DNA from: Tenacibaculum sp. 190524A02b
GTDB lineage: Bacteria > Bacteroidota > Bacteroidia > Flavobacteriales > Flavobacteriaceae
DNA: 64,000 nt
NCBI RefSeq assembly: GCF_964036645.1
Contig: NZ_OZ038525.1
Coordinates: 1,783,501-1,847,500, forward strand
Reading direction: 5' to 3'
Part shown: one piece after another, positions 35,729 to 44,281 of the stretch
How the letters are laid out: every line of letters begins with the position of its first letter
Position numbering within the stretch: the stretch's first letter is position 1
The notes under the pieces: generated by a model
What the model saw: only the letters and a program-made list of their open reading frames with translations
What the model was told of the DNA's origin: nothing
Databases searched by the model: none
Position numbers and translations under genes: made by a program

Positions 35729-36574
35729 ATGATTTTAAATCTTGATACATCTTTTACACCTTATAGTACTCAAAACTCAATAAACTTTGAGCAGTTTACA
35801 TTTTCTGGTGGCGAACCTCATCTCAAAATTACAACTGATCTTGAAAACGTAGAAGAAGTTACCATTACGCATCGTATTCGTTCATTCAATGATGTAGGAA
35901 TTTTATTATTAGCTGTAAATGCGTTACGAAATATAGGTGTTCAAAAGCTACATGCTTTTATCCCTTATTTTCCTGCGGCAAGGCAAGATAGGATTATGAT
36001 AACTGGCGAACCTTTATCCGTAAAAGTATATGCAGATATAATAAACAGTCAGCATTTTAACTCGGTAACTGTTTTTGATCCACATTCAGAAGTAACTCCT
36101 GCCCTACTTAACAATTGTAAAGTGATGCACAATTACACTTTTGTAGAGAGAGTTACGCAACAACTAACAGAAGGTTTAGTTTTGATTTCTCCTGATGGCG
36201 GAGCTTTAAAGAAGATTTACAAAGTAGCCTCTTATTTACAGAAGTATGAAGTAGTAGAATGCTCTAAAGTAAGAGATGTAAAAACAGGAAAGCTATCTAG
36301 TTTTAAAGTATATCATGAAGATTTACAGGGGAAAGATTGCTTAATTGTTGATGATATTTGTGATGGAGGTGGTACATTTTTAGGACTGGCACAAGAGTTA
36401 AAAAAGAAAAATGCAGGCAATCTATACATTGCAGTTAGTCATGGGATTTTTAGTAAAGGAACTGAACTATTAAATCAATACTTTTCTAAAGTTTTTACAA
36501 CAGATAGTTTCAAATCTATAAACGGAACAGATTGCATACAAATTAAATTAGAAGAATTATTAAAAAATGAATGA
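35729..36574 (+). CDS. prs: Ribose-phosphate pyrophosphokinase-like protein
   Basis: 281 residues, shorter than housekeeping Prs (about 315). It makes PRPP from ribose 5-phosphate and ATP. VFDPHSE (116-121, metal/ATP loop) and VDDICDGGGTF (PRPP loop, 207-217) are typical of the phosphoribosyltransferase-like fold, the latter differing from the usual DDxxDTAGT. The RSFNDVGILLLAVNALRN and FPYFPAARQDR (catalytic RQDR) blocks are intact. As first gene of the NAD operon it likely provides PRPP for nicotinamide salvage. A housekeeping copy should exist elsewhere. Confidence 0.85.
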   Translation: MILNLDTSFTPYSTQNSINFEQFTFSGGEPHLKITTDLENVEEVTITHRIRSFNDVGILLLAVNALRNIGVQKLHAFIPYFPAARQDRIMITGEPLSVKVYADIINSQHFNSVTVFDPHSEVTPALLNNCKVMHNYTFVERVTQQLTEGLVLISPDGGALKKIYKVASYLQKYEVVECSKVRDVKTGKLSSFKVYHEDLQGKDCLIVDDICDGGGTFLGLAQELKKKNAGNLYIAVSHGIFSKGTELLNQYFSKVFTTDSFKSINGTDCIQIKLEELLKNE

Positions 36575-36987
36575 TGAAAACGATTACACTATACAGACCT
36601 GTAGGAGAAAAAGAATTGATATTAATTGCCGAAAGTAATTATAAAGCATTTCCTCCGAGACTAGAATGGCAACCTATTTTTTACCCTGTATTGAATGAGG
36701 AATATGCTACTGAAATAGCTTGTAAGTGGAATACTACGGATGCCTTTGGCAATTATTTAGGGTTTGTTACCAAATTTAAAATTACAGAAGAAGAATTTAA
36801 GAAGTATACCATAGAAAATGTTGGAGCGAAAATTCATAATGAACTGTGGGTTCCTTCTGAAGCTCTTGAGGTTTTTAACCAAAACATCATTGGCGAAATT
36901 GAAATATTAAAAGTTTGCATTGGAAAGGAGTTTAAAAAAGCATCCAGTGCTATTGTAGAAAAACATGTAAATGAATTAAAAAAATAA
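36571..36987 (+). CDS. Uncharacterised protein of the type annotated ADP-ribosylation/crystallin J1
   Basis: 138 residues, no signal or membrane helix. TLYRPVGEKELILI, FPPRLEWQPIFYPVL and YATEIACKWNTTDAFGNYLGFVTKF give a compact all-in-one domain. I recall this motif set from proteins labelled ADP-ribosylation/crystallin J1, but function is unknown. Its ATG overlaps the prs stop (ATGA), so translation is coupled. The setting suggests a role in ADP-ribose or NAD handling. Confidence 0.7.
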   Translation: MMKTITLYRPVGEKELILIAESNYKAFPPRLEWQPIFYPVLNEEYATEIACKWNTTDAFGNYLGFVTKFKITEEEFKKYTIENVGAKIHNELWVPSEALEVFNQNIIGEIEILKVCIGKEFKKASSAIVEKHVNELKK

Positions 36988-36990
36988 ACT

Positions 36991-37629
36991 ATGGAATTAA
37001 AAACAAAGCTATATAAAGAACAGCTAAAAGAATGGCCTGTAAATGGACATCACATTATGGCACAATATGATGAAGAAAAAATAGTCGTATACCAGTCGTA
37101 CAGACCGGAAATTGGGAATTTTGCTATGAAAAATCAATTTTTTGGTGGTCCTTTTAAGTATACTAGAATGACTTGGATTAAACCTAATTTTTTATGGATG
37201 ATGTACCGAAATGGTTGGGGAACTAAAGAAGGCCAAGAAGTGGTTTTAGCCATTCATTTAAAACGTGAAGCTTTTGAACGTTATTTGGAGCAAGTAGTAT
37301 ACTCTAGTTTTCAAAAAGAACTTTATGATACTTGGGAAAACTGGCAAGAACAGGTAAAAAATTCATCTATTAGATTGCAATGGGATCCTGACCATGATCC
37401 ATATGGCGAAAAAATAGAAAGAAGAGCTATCCAAATTGGGATTCGAGGGGAAGAAATTATAAAATATGCCCAAGAGGATATTATTAAAATTGAGGATATT
37501 TCCGATTTTGTGCAAGCGCAATACCAACATGTGTTAAATAAGGAAGTGGATAAGCTATTAATTCCTGAAGAAAAACCATTTTTTAGTAAGATAGAAAGTG
37601 TCAATAAAAAATTACGATTAATACCATAA
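36991..37629 (+). CDS. DUF4291-like protein
   Basis: 212 residues, soluble. The motifs IVVYQSYRPEIGNFAMKNQFFGG, YTRMTWIKPNFLWMMYRNGWG, SIRLQWDPDHDPYG and RRAIQIGIRG are those of the DUF4291 family. Conserved Tyr, Arg, Trp and Asp suggest a nucleotide-binding or transferase site, but no activity is known. It begins 3 bases after the previous stop. Confidence 0.8.
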   Translation: MELKTKLYKEQLKEWPVNGHHIMAQYDEEKIVVYQSYRPEIGNFAMKNQFFGGPFKYTRMTWIKPNFLWMMYRNGWGTKEGQEVVLAIHLKREAFERYLEQVVYSSFQKELYDTWENWQEQVKNSSIRLQWDPDHDPYGEKIERRAIQIGIRGEEIIKYAQEDIIKIEDISDFVQAQYQHVLNKEVDKLLIPEEKPFFSKIESVNKKLRLIP

Positions 37630-37631
37630 CT

Positions 37632-38609
37632 ATGAAAAGTAACATAATTGAAGCAACATTTTTAGGTTTAGCTGTAGGCGATGCTTTAGGTGTTCCTGTA
37701 GAGTTTAGATCTAGAAAAGAATTACAAGCAAACCCTGTTAAAGATATGCGTGAATATGGAACTCACAACCAACCTAAAGGTACTTGGTCTGATGATAGTT
37801 CTCTTACCTTTTGTCTAGCCGAAAGTCTTTGTAAAGAGCTTGAAATAAATCTGATTGACATTTCAAAAAATTTCATCAATTGGTTAGATTATGGCTTCTG
37901 GACTCCGCATGGAAAAGTTTTTGATATTGGTATACAAACAAGGCAATCTATTTATCAGTTAGCTAAAATCATAAATTCAAAGGAATATTCAGACCTAGAA
38001 CTTTTGAAGTACTCTAACGATGAATATACAAATGGAAATGGCTCACTAATGAGAATTATCCCTTTATTATTTCACATAAAAGATTTTGAAATAAATAAAC
38101 AGTTTGAAACTATATGGTTTGTTTCATCGTTAACACATCCACATATCAGGTCGGCAATTGCTTGTTTTATTTATTTGCAATTTGCTAAAAATATAATTGA
38201 AGGAAATACATTAATTGGTGCCTATAGAAAAATGCAAAAAAAAGTAAATACTTTTTTTGACGAAAAAGAATTATCTAGCTATGAAAAACAACATTTTTCA
38301 AGAGTACTAAATAACAATATAACAACTCTTAGGGAAAATGAAATTAAATCAGGAGGCTATGTCATTGATACTTTAGAAGCAAGTTTATGGTGCTTAATGA
38401 CTAGTTCTGGTTATAAGGAAACTGTTTTAAAAGCCGTAAACCTTGGTGATGATACAGACACCACTGCTACTGTAGCGGGAGCTATTGCTGGTTTGTATTA
38501 TGGAATGGAAGCTATTCCTAAAGAATGGGTTGAAGTCTTAGCGAGAAAAAACGATATTATTTCTTTAAGCAAAAAGTTTGCTAAAAAATATGGTTATGAA
38601 AAACAATAA
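37632..38609 (+). CDS. ADP-ribosylglycohydrolase
   Basis: 325 residues, all-alpha fold with two metals. It removes ADP-ribose from proteins or other acceptors. [14 protein letters not shown], the metal site GTWSDDSSL (Asp54, Asp55) and the C-terminal [22 protein letters not shown] (Asp residues) are all intact, so the enzyme should be active. It resembles DraG/ARH-type hydrolases. Gap of 2 bases to the previous gene; the macro gene overlaps its end. Confidence 0.92.
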   Translation: MKSNIIEATFLGLAVGDALGVPVEFRSRKELQANPVKDMREYGTHNQPKGTWSDDSSLTFCLAESLCKELEINLIDISKNFINWLDYGFWTPHGKVFDIGIQTRQSIYQLAKIINSKEYSDLELLKYSNDEYTNGNGSLMRIIPLLFHIKDFEINKQFETIWFVSSLTHPHIRSAIACFIYLQFAKNIIEGNTLIGAYRKMQKKVNTFFDEKELSSYEKQHFSRVLNNNITTLRENEIKSGGYVIDTLEASLWCLMTSSGYKETVLKAVNLGDDTDTTATVAGAIAGLYYGMEAIPKEWVEVLARKNDIISLSKKFAKKYGYEKQ

Positions 38610-39171
38610 GTCTGATGTAAATATAAAGGAAGTTAACCCTTTAGCTATTATCCCTACGATTAAAGTCATTCATGGAGATATTACAAAGATTAAAGCGGAT
38701 GCTATTGTCAATGCGGCTAACTCTAGTTTATTAGGAGGTAGTGGTGTTGATGGTGCCATACATAGAGCTGGTGGAAAAGAAATTTTAGAAGCATGCATCG
38801 CTATTAGAAATAAACAAGGAACTTGTAAAACAGGAAAAGCAGTAATTACAACAGCTGGTAGTTTACCTGCTAAAAAAGTAATTCATACTGTAGGTCCTGT
38901 TTTCAATGGTGGGGAAAGACTGGAAAAAGAAAAAAAGTTATTAGCAGATTGTTATGTAAACAGTCTGCTAATAGCTAAAGAAAACAATCTAAAAACCATT
39001 GCTTTCCCTAACATTAGTACGGGGATTTATAAATTCCCAAAACAATTAGCAGCAGAAATCGCTTATAAAACGGTTATAGAAAACCCAATAGTAACAACAG
39101 TAATTTTTGTTTGCTTTGATATAGAAAACTATCATATTTATCAAAAAATACTAGAAAATGGAAACCATTGA
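38596..39171 (+). CDS. Macro domain protein, YmdB/O-acetyl-ADP-ribose deacetylase type
   Basis: 191 residues from the ATG at 38596 (a second ATG at 38590 is also possible). [35 protein letters not shown] and [16 protein letters not shown] are the ADP-ribose-binding motifs of the deacetylase/hydrolase subfamily. Likely removes ADP-ribose ester modifications or O-acetyl groups from ADP-ribose. It overlaps the glycohydrolase by about 14 bases. Confidence 0.92.
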   Translation: MKNNKSDVNIKEVNPLAIIPTIKVIHGDITKIKADAIVNAANSSLLGGSGVDGAIHRAGGKEILEACIAIRNKQGTCKTGKAVITTAGSLPAKKVIHTVGPVFNGGERLEKEKKLLADCYVNSLLIAKENNLKTIAFPNISTGIYKFPKQLAAEIAYKTVIENPIVTTVIFVCFDIENYHIYQKILENGNH

Positions 39172-39631
39172 GTATATAGAAGGAGATGCTACCAATCCAA
39201 TAGGAACAGGAATTAAAATTATTGTACATGTATGTAATGATATTGGTGGCTGGGGAAAAGGCTTTGTTTTAGCAATATCTAAAAAATGGAAAAAACCAGA
39301 GAAAGCCTACAGAAAATGGCATGCATCAAAAGAAGATTTTGGTTTAGGCGAGGTTCAATTTGTACAGGTAGAAGCAGACTTATGGATTGCGAATCTAATT
39401 GGCCAACATAAAATTAGAAAAAGTCCTAACGGTTTACCTCCTATTCGTTATGAAGCCATTGAAAGTGGTCTTAAAAAAGTAGCCGTAAAAGCATTAAGTA
39501 TCAACGCTTCAGTTCATATGCCTAGAATAGGTTGTGGATTGGCTGGCGGAAAATGGGATAAAATAGAACCTATTGTGCAAGAAAATCTAATTAGTAAGCA
39601 AGTACTAACAATTGTTTACGACTTTAAATAA
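39158..39631 (+). CDS. Second macro domain (Poa1/TARG1-like)
   Basis: 157 residues. [51 protein letters not shown] and [20 protein letters not shown] match the branch of macro domains that includes yeast Poa1 and TARG1, which process ADP-ribose 1''-phosphate or release ADP-ribose from glutamate or DNA. It overlaps the preceding macro gene by 14 bases and precedes KptA, which is known to yield ADP-ribose 1''-2'' cyclic phosphate. Confidence 0.85.
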   Translation: METIEYIEGDATNPIGTGIKIIVHVCNDIGGWGKGFVLAISKKWKKPEKAYRKWHASKEDFGLGEVQFVQVEADLWIANLIGQHKIRKSPNGLPPIRYEAIESGLKKVAVKALSINASVHMPRIGCGLAGGKWDKIEPIVQENLISKQVLTIVYDFK

Positions 39632-39639
39632 TAGATAAA

Positions 39640-40191
39640 ATGAACGAAAAAGATAAAAAGAACCTCAGTAAATTTTTAAGTCTTATTTTAAGACATCAAC
39701 CAGAAACCATACAATTAACCCTAGATACTAACGGGTGGGCGAATGTGGAAGAACTGATACATAAAGCGAAACGAAAAAGAAAAATATTTTCTTTTGATGA
39801 TTTAAAAGAAATAGTAGCAACTAATGATAAAAAGCGTTTTTCTTTTAATGATAATCAAACTAAAATACGTGCCAATCAAGGGCATTCTATTCAATCTATT
39901 AATTTGAACTTAACACCTATAACGCCTCCTCCATTTTTATATCATGGTACGGTAGCTAAATTTATGGATTCTATCCGTGAAAATGGATTACAAAAAATGA
40001 GTAGACAACATGTGCACTTAAGTACAAATATAGAAACTGCGACTAAAGTAGGAAGCAGACGCGGTAAACCAATTATTTTAACCGTAAAATCGGGTGCAAT
40101 GTTTCAAGAAGGTTATGATTTTTATAAATCTGAAAATAATGTTTGGTTAACACCTCATGTTCCTGTTAAATTTATCGAATTTAAAATTTAA
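39640..40191 (+). CDS. kptA: RNA 2'-phosphotransferase (Tpt1/KptA)
   Basis: 183 residues. It moves an RNA 2'-phosphate to NAD+, releasing nicotinamide and ADP-ribose 1''-2'' cyclic phosphate. LSKFLSLILRHQPE (Arg18, His19), the winged-helix lobe NGWANVEELI, then the ADP-ribosyl-transferase lobe FLYHGTVAKF (His102), HVHLS and VGSRRGKPI (Arg140, Arg141) are conserved. It has been reported for KptA that bacteria mostly lack a 2'-phosphate splicing substrate, so its role here is likely repair or NAD-dependent phosphate removal. Confidence 0.92.
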   Translation: MNEKDKKNLSKFLSLILRHQPETIQLTLDTNGWANVEELIHKAKRKRKIFSFDDLKEIVATNDKKRFSFNDNQTKIRANQGHSIQSINLNLTPITPPPFLYHGTVAKFMDSIRENGLQKMSRQHVHLSTNIETATKVGSRRGKPIILTVKSGAMFQEGYDFYKSENNVWLTPHVPVKFIEFKI

Positions 40192-40231
40192 CAATTCAGG
40201 AAGAAATATAAATTTCATTAAAATTCAGGAT

Positions 40232-40780
40232 ATGAAAAAAATAACAGTACATCCAAATATTTTTCTGATAGAAAACTTTCTTTCTGATGAAGAATGTCAA
40301 AAGTATTTATCCATCTTTCAGCATAAAGAATTTGAAGAAGCTAAAATTTCTATACATGGAAACCAAGTAATGAACAAAGGAGTTAGAAATAATGATCGTC
40401 ACATTTTTTTTGATGAAAAACTGGCTGTAAAACTTTGGGAGAGAATTGCACAGTTTACTCCTGAAAAAGTAAGTTTTTATAAAGCAATTGGTTTAAATGA
40501 AATGTTTAGAGTTTATAAATATTCCAAAGGTCAACGCTTTAAAATGCATATAGATGGGAGTTATCAAAGAAACTTTTCAGAGAGTAGTTTGTTTTCTTTT
40601 TTAATATACTTAAATGACAATTTTGAAGGAGGTGAAACCGAGTTTAGAAAACTACATACGATTACACCTCAAAAAGGAACTGCTTTGGTATTTAAACATA
40701 AACTTAAACATGAAGGTAAAGAAGTTACTACTGGTATAAAGTATGTCTTAAGAACCGATATCATGTATAAAAGAACATAG
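40232..40780 (+). CDS. 2-oxoglutarate/Fe(II) oxygenase, prolyl-hydroxylase type
   Basis: 182 residues from the ATG at 40232, the upstream alternative frame being inside kptA. The iron facial triad is His106, Asp108 (KMHIDGSY) and His160 (KHKLKHEG), and Arg174 or Lys170 would bind 2-oxoglutarate. The jelly-roll core with FSFLIYLNDNFEGGETEF follows. The family hydroxylates proteins or nucleic acids. In this operon it could act on a nucleic acid or a small molecule linked to ADP-ribose. Confidence 0.85.
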   Translation: MKKITVHPNIFLIENFLSDEECQKYLSIFQHKEFEEAKISIHGNQVMNKGVRNNDRHIFFDEKLAVKLWERIAQFTPEKVSFYKAIGLNEMFRVYKYSKGQRFKMHIDGSYQRNFSESSLFSFLIYLNDNFEGGETEFRKLHTITPQKGTALVFKHKLKHEGKEVTTGIKYVLRTDIMYKRT

Positions 40781-40781
40781 A

Positions 40782-41552
40782 ATGAAAACATTTGCTATTG
40801 GTGACATCCACGGAGGATTAAAGGCATTACAACAACTTTTACAAAAGTTAGATTTACAAACTAATGATACAATTATCTTTTTAGGAGATTATGTGGATGG
40901 TTGGAGTGAATCTGCTCAGGTTATTGATTTTTTACTCGATTTTAGAGAAGTGTACCATTGTATTTTCATTAAAGGAAATCATGATTTGTACTGTGAAAAC
41001 TGGTTAAGGGATGGTACTACTACTGATTCTTGGTTATTTCACGGCGGAACGATGACTATTAAAAGTTATGAAAACTATACCGATACTAAAAAACAAAAAC
41101 ATTTAGAATTTATTGAACGTATGCCTCTGTATCATACAGACTCAGAAAATCGATTATTTATCCATGCTGGTTTTACCTCTATGCACGGACCTCAACAGGA
41201 AGTACATGCTTCTAATTATAATTGGGATAGAACCTTATGGGAAATGGCTATTACCGTAGATAAAAGTATTCCGAAAGATTCTTTATTGTATCCTAAAAGG
41301 TTACAATTATTCCATGAAATATTTATTGGACATACGCCTACTACACGTTATAAAAAAGACATACCAATGCAAGGTTGCAATGTTTGGAATGTAGATACAG
41401 GAGCGGCATTTACAGGAAAATTAACGGCTATAAATATTGATACCAAAGAATTTATACAAAGTGACTCAGTACAAGAGTTGTACCCAGATGAAAAAGGAAG
41501 AAATGATTCTCCTTATAAAATAATTAAGAAAAAGTTTACAGATATAAAATGA
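40782..41552 (+). CDS. PPP-type metallophosphoesterase
   Basis: 256 residues. The order GDIHG (Asp8, His10), GDYVDG, KGNHD, HAGFTS and IGHTP is that of PPP serine/threonine phosphatase/ApaH enzymes with a two-metal centre. Possible substrates are dinucleotides, ADP-ribose 2''-phosphates or phosphoproteins. It starts 1 base after the oxygenase stop. Confidence 0.88.
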   Translation: MKTFAIGDIHGGLKALQQLLQKLDLQTNDTIIFLGDYVDGWSESAQVIDFLLDFREVYHCIFIKGNHDLYCENWLRDGTTTDSWLFHGGTMTIKSYENYTDTKKQKHLEFIERMPLYHTDSENRLFIHAGFTSMHGPQQEVHASNYNWDRTLWEMAITVDKSIPKDSLLYPKRLQLFHEIFIGHTPTTRYKKDIPMQGCNVWNVDTGAAFTGKLTAINIDTKEFIQSDSVQELYPDEKGRNDSPYKIIKKKFTDIK

Positions 41553-42085
41553 AATACACCACAGAAAAAATTATAAATACTGGAAAAAAATTAAAGTTTG
41601 TTTTTTTCTGGGGACATCAACCCAATAAAGACGGGAGTATTGGAAAAAGTTGTTTCAGTCAGTGGTGGGAAGCTGAATTTGTTATAGATGCTATTACCTA
41701 TAAAACAGCAGAACATTATATGATGGCTGAAAAAGCAAGATTATTTAATGACGAAGCAACACTTTTAAAAATAATTGATTGTAAATCTCCTGCTGCTGCG
41801 AAAAAGTTAGGACGACAAGTCAAAAATTTTGATACAATTCTATGGGATCAACACAAGTATAAAATAGTTATTAAAGCTAACTATGAAAAATTTGCTCAAA
41901 ACCCTGAATTAAAAGAGTTTCTATTACAAACAAAAAACAGGATATTAGTAGAAGCTAGCCCGGTTGATAAAATTTGGGGAATTGGATTAACTAAAGATGA
42001 TGAAAACATTGAAAATCCTTTAAAATGGAGAGGTCTAAATTTATTAGGCTACGCTTTAATGGAAGTCAGAGACCAACTCCAATAA
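41549..42085 (+). CDS. NADAR (YbiA-like) domain protein
   Basis: 178 residues. FVFFWGH, CFSQWWEAEFVIDAITYKTAEHYMMAEKA, LGRQVKNFD, WGIGLTKDDENIENPLKWRGLNLLG are the NADAR motifs. The family removes or processes ADP-ribosyl groups (shown for ADP-ribosyl guanosine in DNA). Its ATG overlaps the previous stop. Together with macro and ADP-ribosylglycohydrolase genes it gives this operon several independent ways of reversing ADP-ribosylation. Confidence 0.88.
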   Translation: MKYTTEKIINTGKKLKFVFFWGHQPNKDGSIGKSCFSQWWEAEFVIDAITYKTAEHYMMAEKARLFNDEATLLKIIDCKSPAAAKKLGRQVKNFDTILWDQHKYKIVIKANYEKFAQNPELKEFLLQTKNRILVEASPVDKIWGIGLTKDDENIENPLKWRGLNLLGYALMEVRDQLQ

Positions 42086-42088
42086 TCT

Positions 42089-42526
42089 ATGATTTATACT
42101 TGTAACGATAAGCTACCTGTAAAAGAAAACAACTATCAATACTATTTTCTTGCAGGTAGTATTGATTACCAATCAAAAACGCCATGGAGAAAGACTATTA
42201 TTGAAAAAAGTTCTAAACGCATTCACTTTTTTGACCCTACTAATAAAAATCATCATAATCTTTCGGACACCGAAATGAAAAACCAAATTGAATGGGAATT
42301 AAATACCTTAGAACTATCTGATAAAATAATCTTGAACTTTTTAGGCTATTCTAAATCGCCTATTTCATTAGTAGAAATGGGGCTTTATGCACAATCTGGC
42401 AAACTTATAATTATTTGTCCACCTGAGTTTTATCAAAACAGGTACATGTATCCCCTAGCTTCAAAATACAATATTCCGCTGTTTAAAAATCTTTGTGAAT
42501 TTTTAGATTCTTTTCAACTTTATTGA
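42089..42526 (+). CDS. Nucleoside 2-deoxyribosyltransferase-like protein
   Basis: 145 residues. YYFLAGSIDYQS and the ILNFLGYSKSPISLVEMGLYAQSGK segment with Glu96 as candidate nucleophile fit the NDT superfamily, which cleaves or exchanges N-glycosidic bonds of nucleosides and NAD-like molecules. It is the last gene of the operon (3-base gap) and its 3' end overlaps the convergent membrane protein by 44 bases. Confidence 0.75.
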   Translation: MIYTCNDKLPVKENNYQYYFLAGSIDYQSKTPWRKTIIEKSSKRIHFFDPTNKNHHNLSDTEMKNQIEWELNTLELSDKIILNFLGYSKSPISLVEMGLYAQSGKLIIICPPEFYQNRYMYPLASKYNIPLFKNLCEFLDSFQLY

Positions 42527-42902
42527 TTCTATCTAAAATTTTAAAACCAATGAAAGCTAAAAGAGCTCCTATTTGAAAATGCGTTCCACTATTAACTCCA
42601 TAAAAACTTTCATAAAACGCTTTAAATTGAAAACCAATTGAGATTAAAGTCAATATCAATAAAGTCAACACCAATCCTTTTCGATTTTCTTTTTTCCACA
42701 TAATGAAACTAAAAATCAAATAACATAAATTCCCAAAAATTGCTGAATCTAAATACGTTTTGTTTGATTGGTATAGTGAAATGTCAATTAAAGTAAATTT
42801 CCACTTAATACTAAGGAGTTCAAATCCATCTCCTATTTGGAATGTGATTAAAAAGGTTGAAAAAACCAGCCCTAAAATCAAAAGTACATTTTCAATTTTC
42901 AT
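42483..42902 (-). CDS. Four-helix membrane protein of unknown function
   Basis: 139 residues from the ATG at 42902 (a longer frame to 42941 exists). Four hydrophobic segments (ENVLLILGLVFSTFLITF, AIFGNLCYLIFSFIMW, GLVLTLLILTLISIGF, HFQIGALLAFIGFKIL) alternate with short charged loops. I do not recognise a family. It runs against the NAD operon with a small overlap. Confidence 0.65.
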   Translation of the reverse strand: MKIENVLLILGLVFSTFLITFQIGDGFELLSIKWKFTLIDISLYQSNKTYLDSAIFGNLCYLIFSFIMWKKENRKGLVLTLLILTLISIGFQFKAFYESFYGVNSGTHFQIGALLAFIGFKILDRINKVEKNLKIHKDF

Positions 42903-43034
42903 GTTAAAGTCATTAGCAATTATTATATCCTGTGTAAGCACACATAGTTATTCTGCAAATATAAAATTAAATCTTAAAAATACTTACACTTATTCCTATC
43001 ACGTAAATATTGTATAATTTTTTGACGCTTTTTT

Positions 43035-43081
43035 CTTGTACAAACCTGTACAAACTTTTTTTCTGAAAAACCTTCTTATAC
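43035..43081. repeat. Repeat fragment also present at 63090-63126
   Basis: CTTGTACAAAC, then TTTTTTCTGAAAAA and CTTCTTATA occur here and, with small changes, at 63090-63126. A second TGTACAAAC is inserted in this copy. At 63 kb the same sequence is part of an eroded coding remnant, so this is likely a fragment of that. The rest of 43082-43375 shows no gene, hairpin or repeat. Confidence 0.4.
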
Positions 43082-43375
43082 AACTAAAAGAAGTTAATAC
43101 TCCTTCTTTAAAGATGTCTTTATCATTATCAATCTGTTAAAAATCTTAAACTTTTATTTCGTTTTTTTAACAAGTTTTTTAATTTTTAATTATTTCTAAA
43201 AAAAACTCCTCTTTAACCTACACATCAAAAAACAACACTAAATAACTAAATAATAATAAATTAAACTCAAAAACTTTTAAACCTTAACACTTTCACATTT
43301 TTTTCACATAAGCTTTTTACAATTTGATAATTCTTGCTTCCGTTTTCTAGACATTAATTATTAAAAAATAGAAAA

Positions 43376-44191
43376 ATGAATCGTATTTTTAGTTTAAATC
43401 GTATTGCTATCCTATTAGCCTTCTCTGCCCTTTTTGTTGGATGTAATGAGAACGACACATTAAATCTACCAGATGATGTAGATAACAATATAAGTATTGA
43501 CACAAATACAGACACTAACAGTGATAATAAATCTGATTGTATCAAGGGAGAAGGAACTCCTGTTACTAAAACGCTAGACATTGCTAACTTTACAGGTGTA
43601 AACTTAGTATCCGTTACGGATAAATTAACTATTAAACAAGGAGCTACTCAAAAAGTAGTGGTAACTGGGCATGCTAATGTTATTGAAGAAATTAATACTG
43701 AAGTAACTGACAATGTATGGAAAATAGCTTTTAAAGATGGTTGTTATGAAAATTATGAGCTAGCTATTGAGATTACAGTGCCAACTATTAACACTATTGC
43801 AACCACTGGTTTTGGTGCTGCTGTGGTAGAAGATTTTACGAATCAAGAAAACCTAAGTATTAGTTTAAGCGGAAGTGGTAAGCTAATACTAAATAAATTT
43901 GATGGTATAAAAATGCTTAACGTTACTTTTAAAGGTTCTGGAAATTTAGAAGCTAAACAAGCTATTTCTGGAGTAAATCAAATTAACATTAACGTAGCCG
44001 GAGCTGGAACCTATAAAGGTTTTAATATAGAAGCAAAAAATGTAACTGTTAACTCTAAAGGTTTTTCTAATATAGAAACTACTGCTACTGAAAACTTAAA
44101 TGTAACTGTAAGTGGATCTGGAGTTATTCGTTATAAAGGAACTCCAAAAATTTCTAAAACAGGTTGGGCTAGTATTATAGATGCTAACTAG
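43376..44191 (+). CDS. Lipoprotein with GIN/DUF2807 adhesin-like domain
   Basis: 271 residues. Lipobox LFVGC, a 50-residue Asp/Asn/Thr-rich linker (about 24-60), then repeated short beta-strands with LKLTIKQG-like, ISLSGSGKLILNKFDGI, VTFKGSGNLEA, INVAGAGTYKG and VTVSGSGVIRYKG. This is the right-handed beta-helix pattern of the GIN/DUF2807 domain of Bacteroidota surface proteins. Role unknown, likely outer surface. A terminator follows at 44221-44259. Confidence 0.85.
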   Translation: MNRIFSLNRIAILLAFSALFVGCNENDTLNLPDDVDNNISIDTNTDTNSDNKSDCIKGEGTPVTKTLDIANFTGVNLVSVTDKLTIKQGATQKVVVTGHANVIEEINTEVTDNVWKIAFKDGCYENYELAIEITVPTINTIATTGFGAAVVEDFTNQENLSISLSGSGKLILNKFDGIKMLNVTFKGSGNLEAKQAISGVNQININVAGAGTYKGFNIEAKNVTVNSKGFSNIETTATENLNVTVSGSGVIRYKGTPKISKTGWASIIDAN

Positions 44192-44220
44192 TCTTTGAAT
44201 TTTTAAATAATAGTAGTTAA

Positions 44221-44259
44221 AAACCATCGTTTGAGTTTCTCTCTCTTACACGATGGTTT
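44221..44259 (+). terminator. Intrinsic terminator after the GIN-domain lipoprotein
   Basis: AAACCATCGT (44221-44230) pairs with ACGATGGTTT (44250-44259), 10-bp stem, loop of 19 nt, followed by TTTATT. Confidence 0.75.
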
Positions 44260-44281
44260 TTTATTGGGCTTATTAGTTCCT

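Noticed and set aside
34975..42526. The NAD operon as a proven anti-phage system
   Set aside because: No effector such as a TIR, Sir2 or toxin ADP-ribosyltransferase is visible next to it, so defence remains a possibility only.
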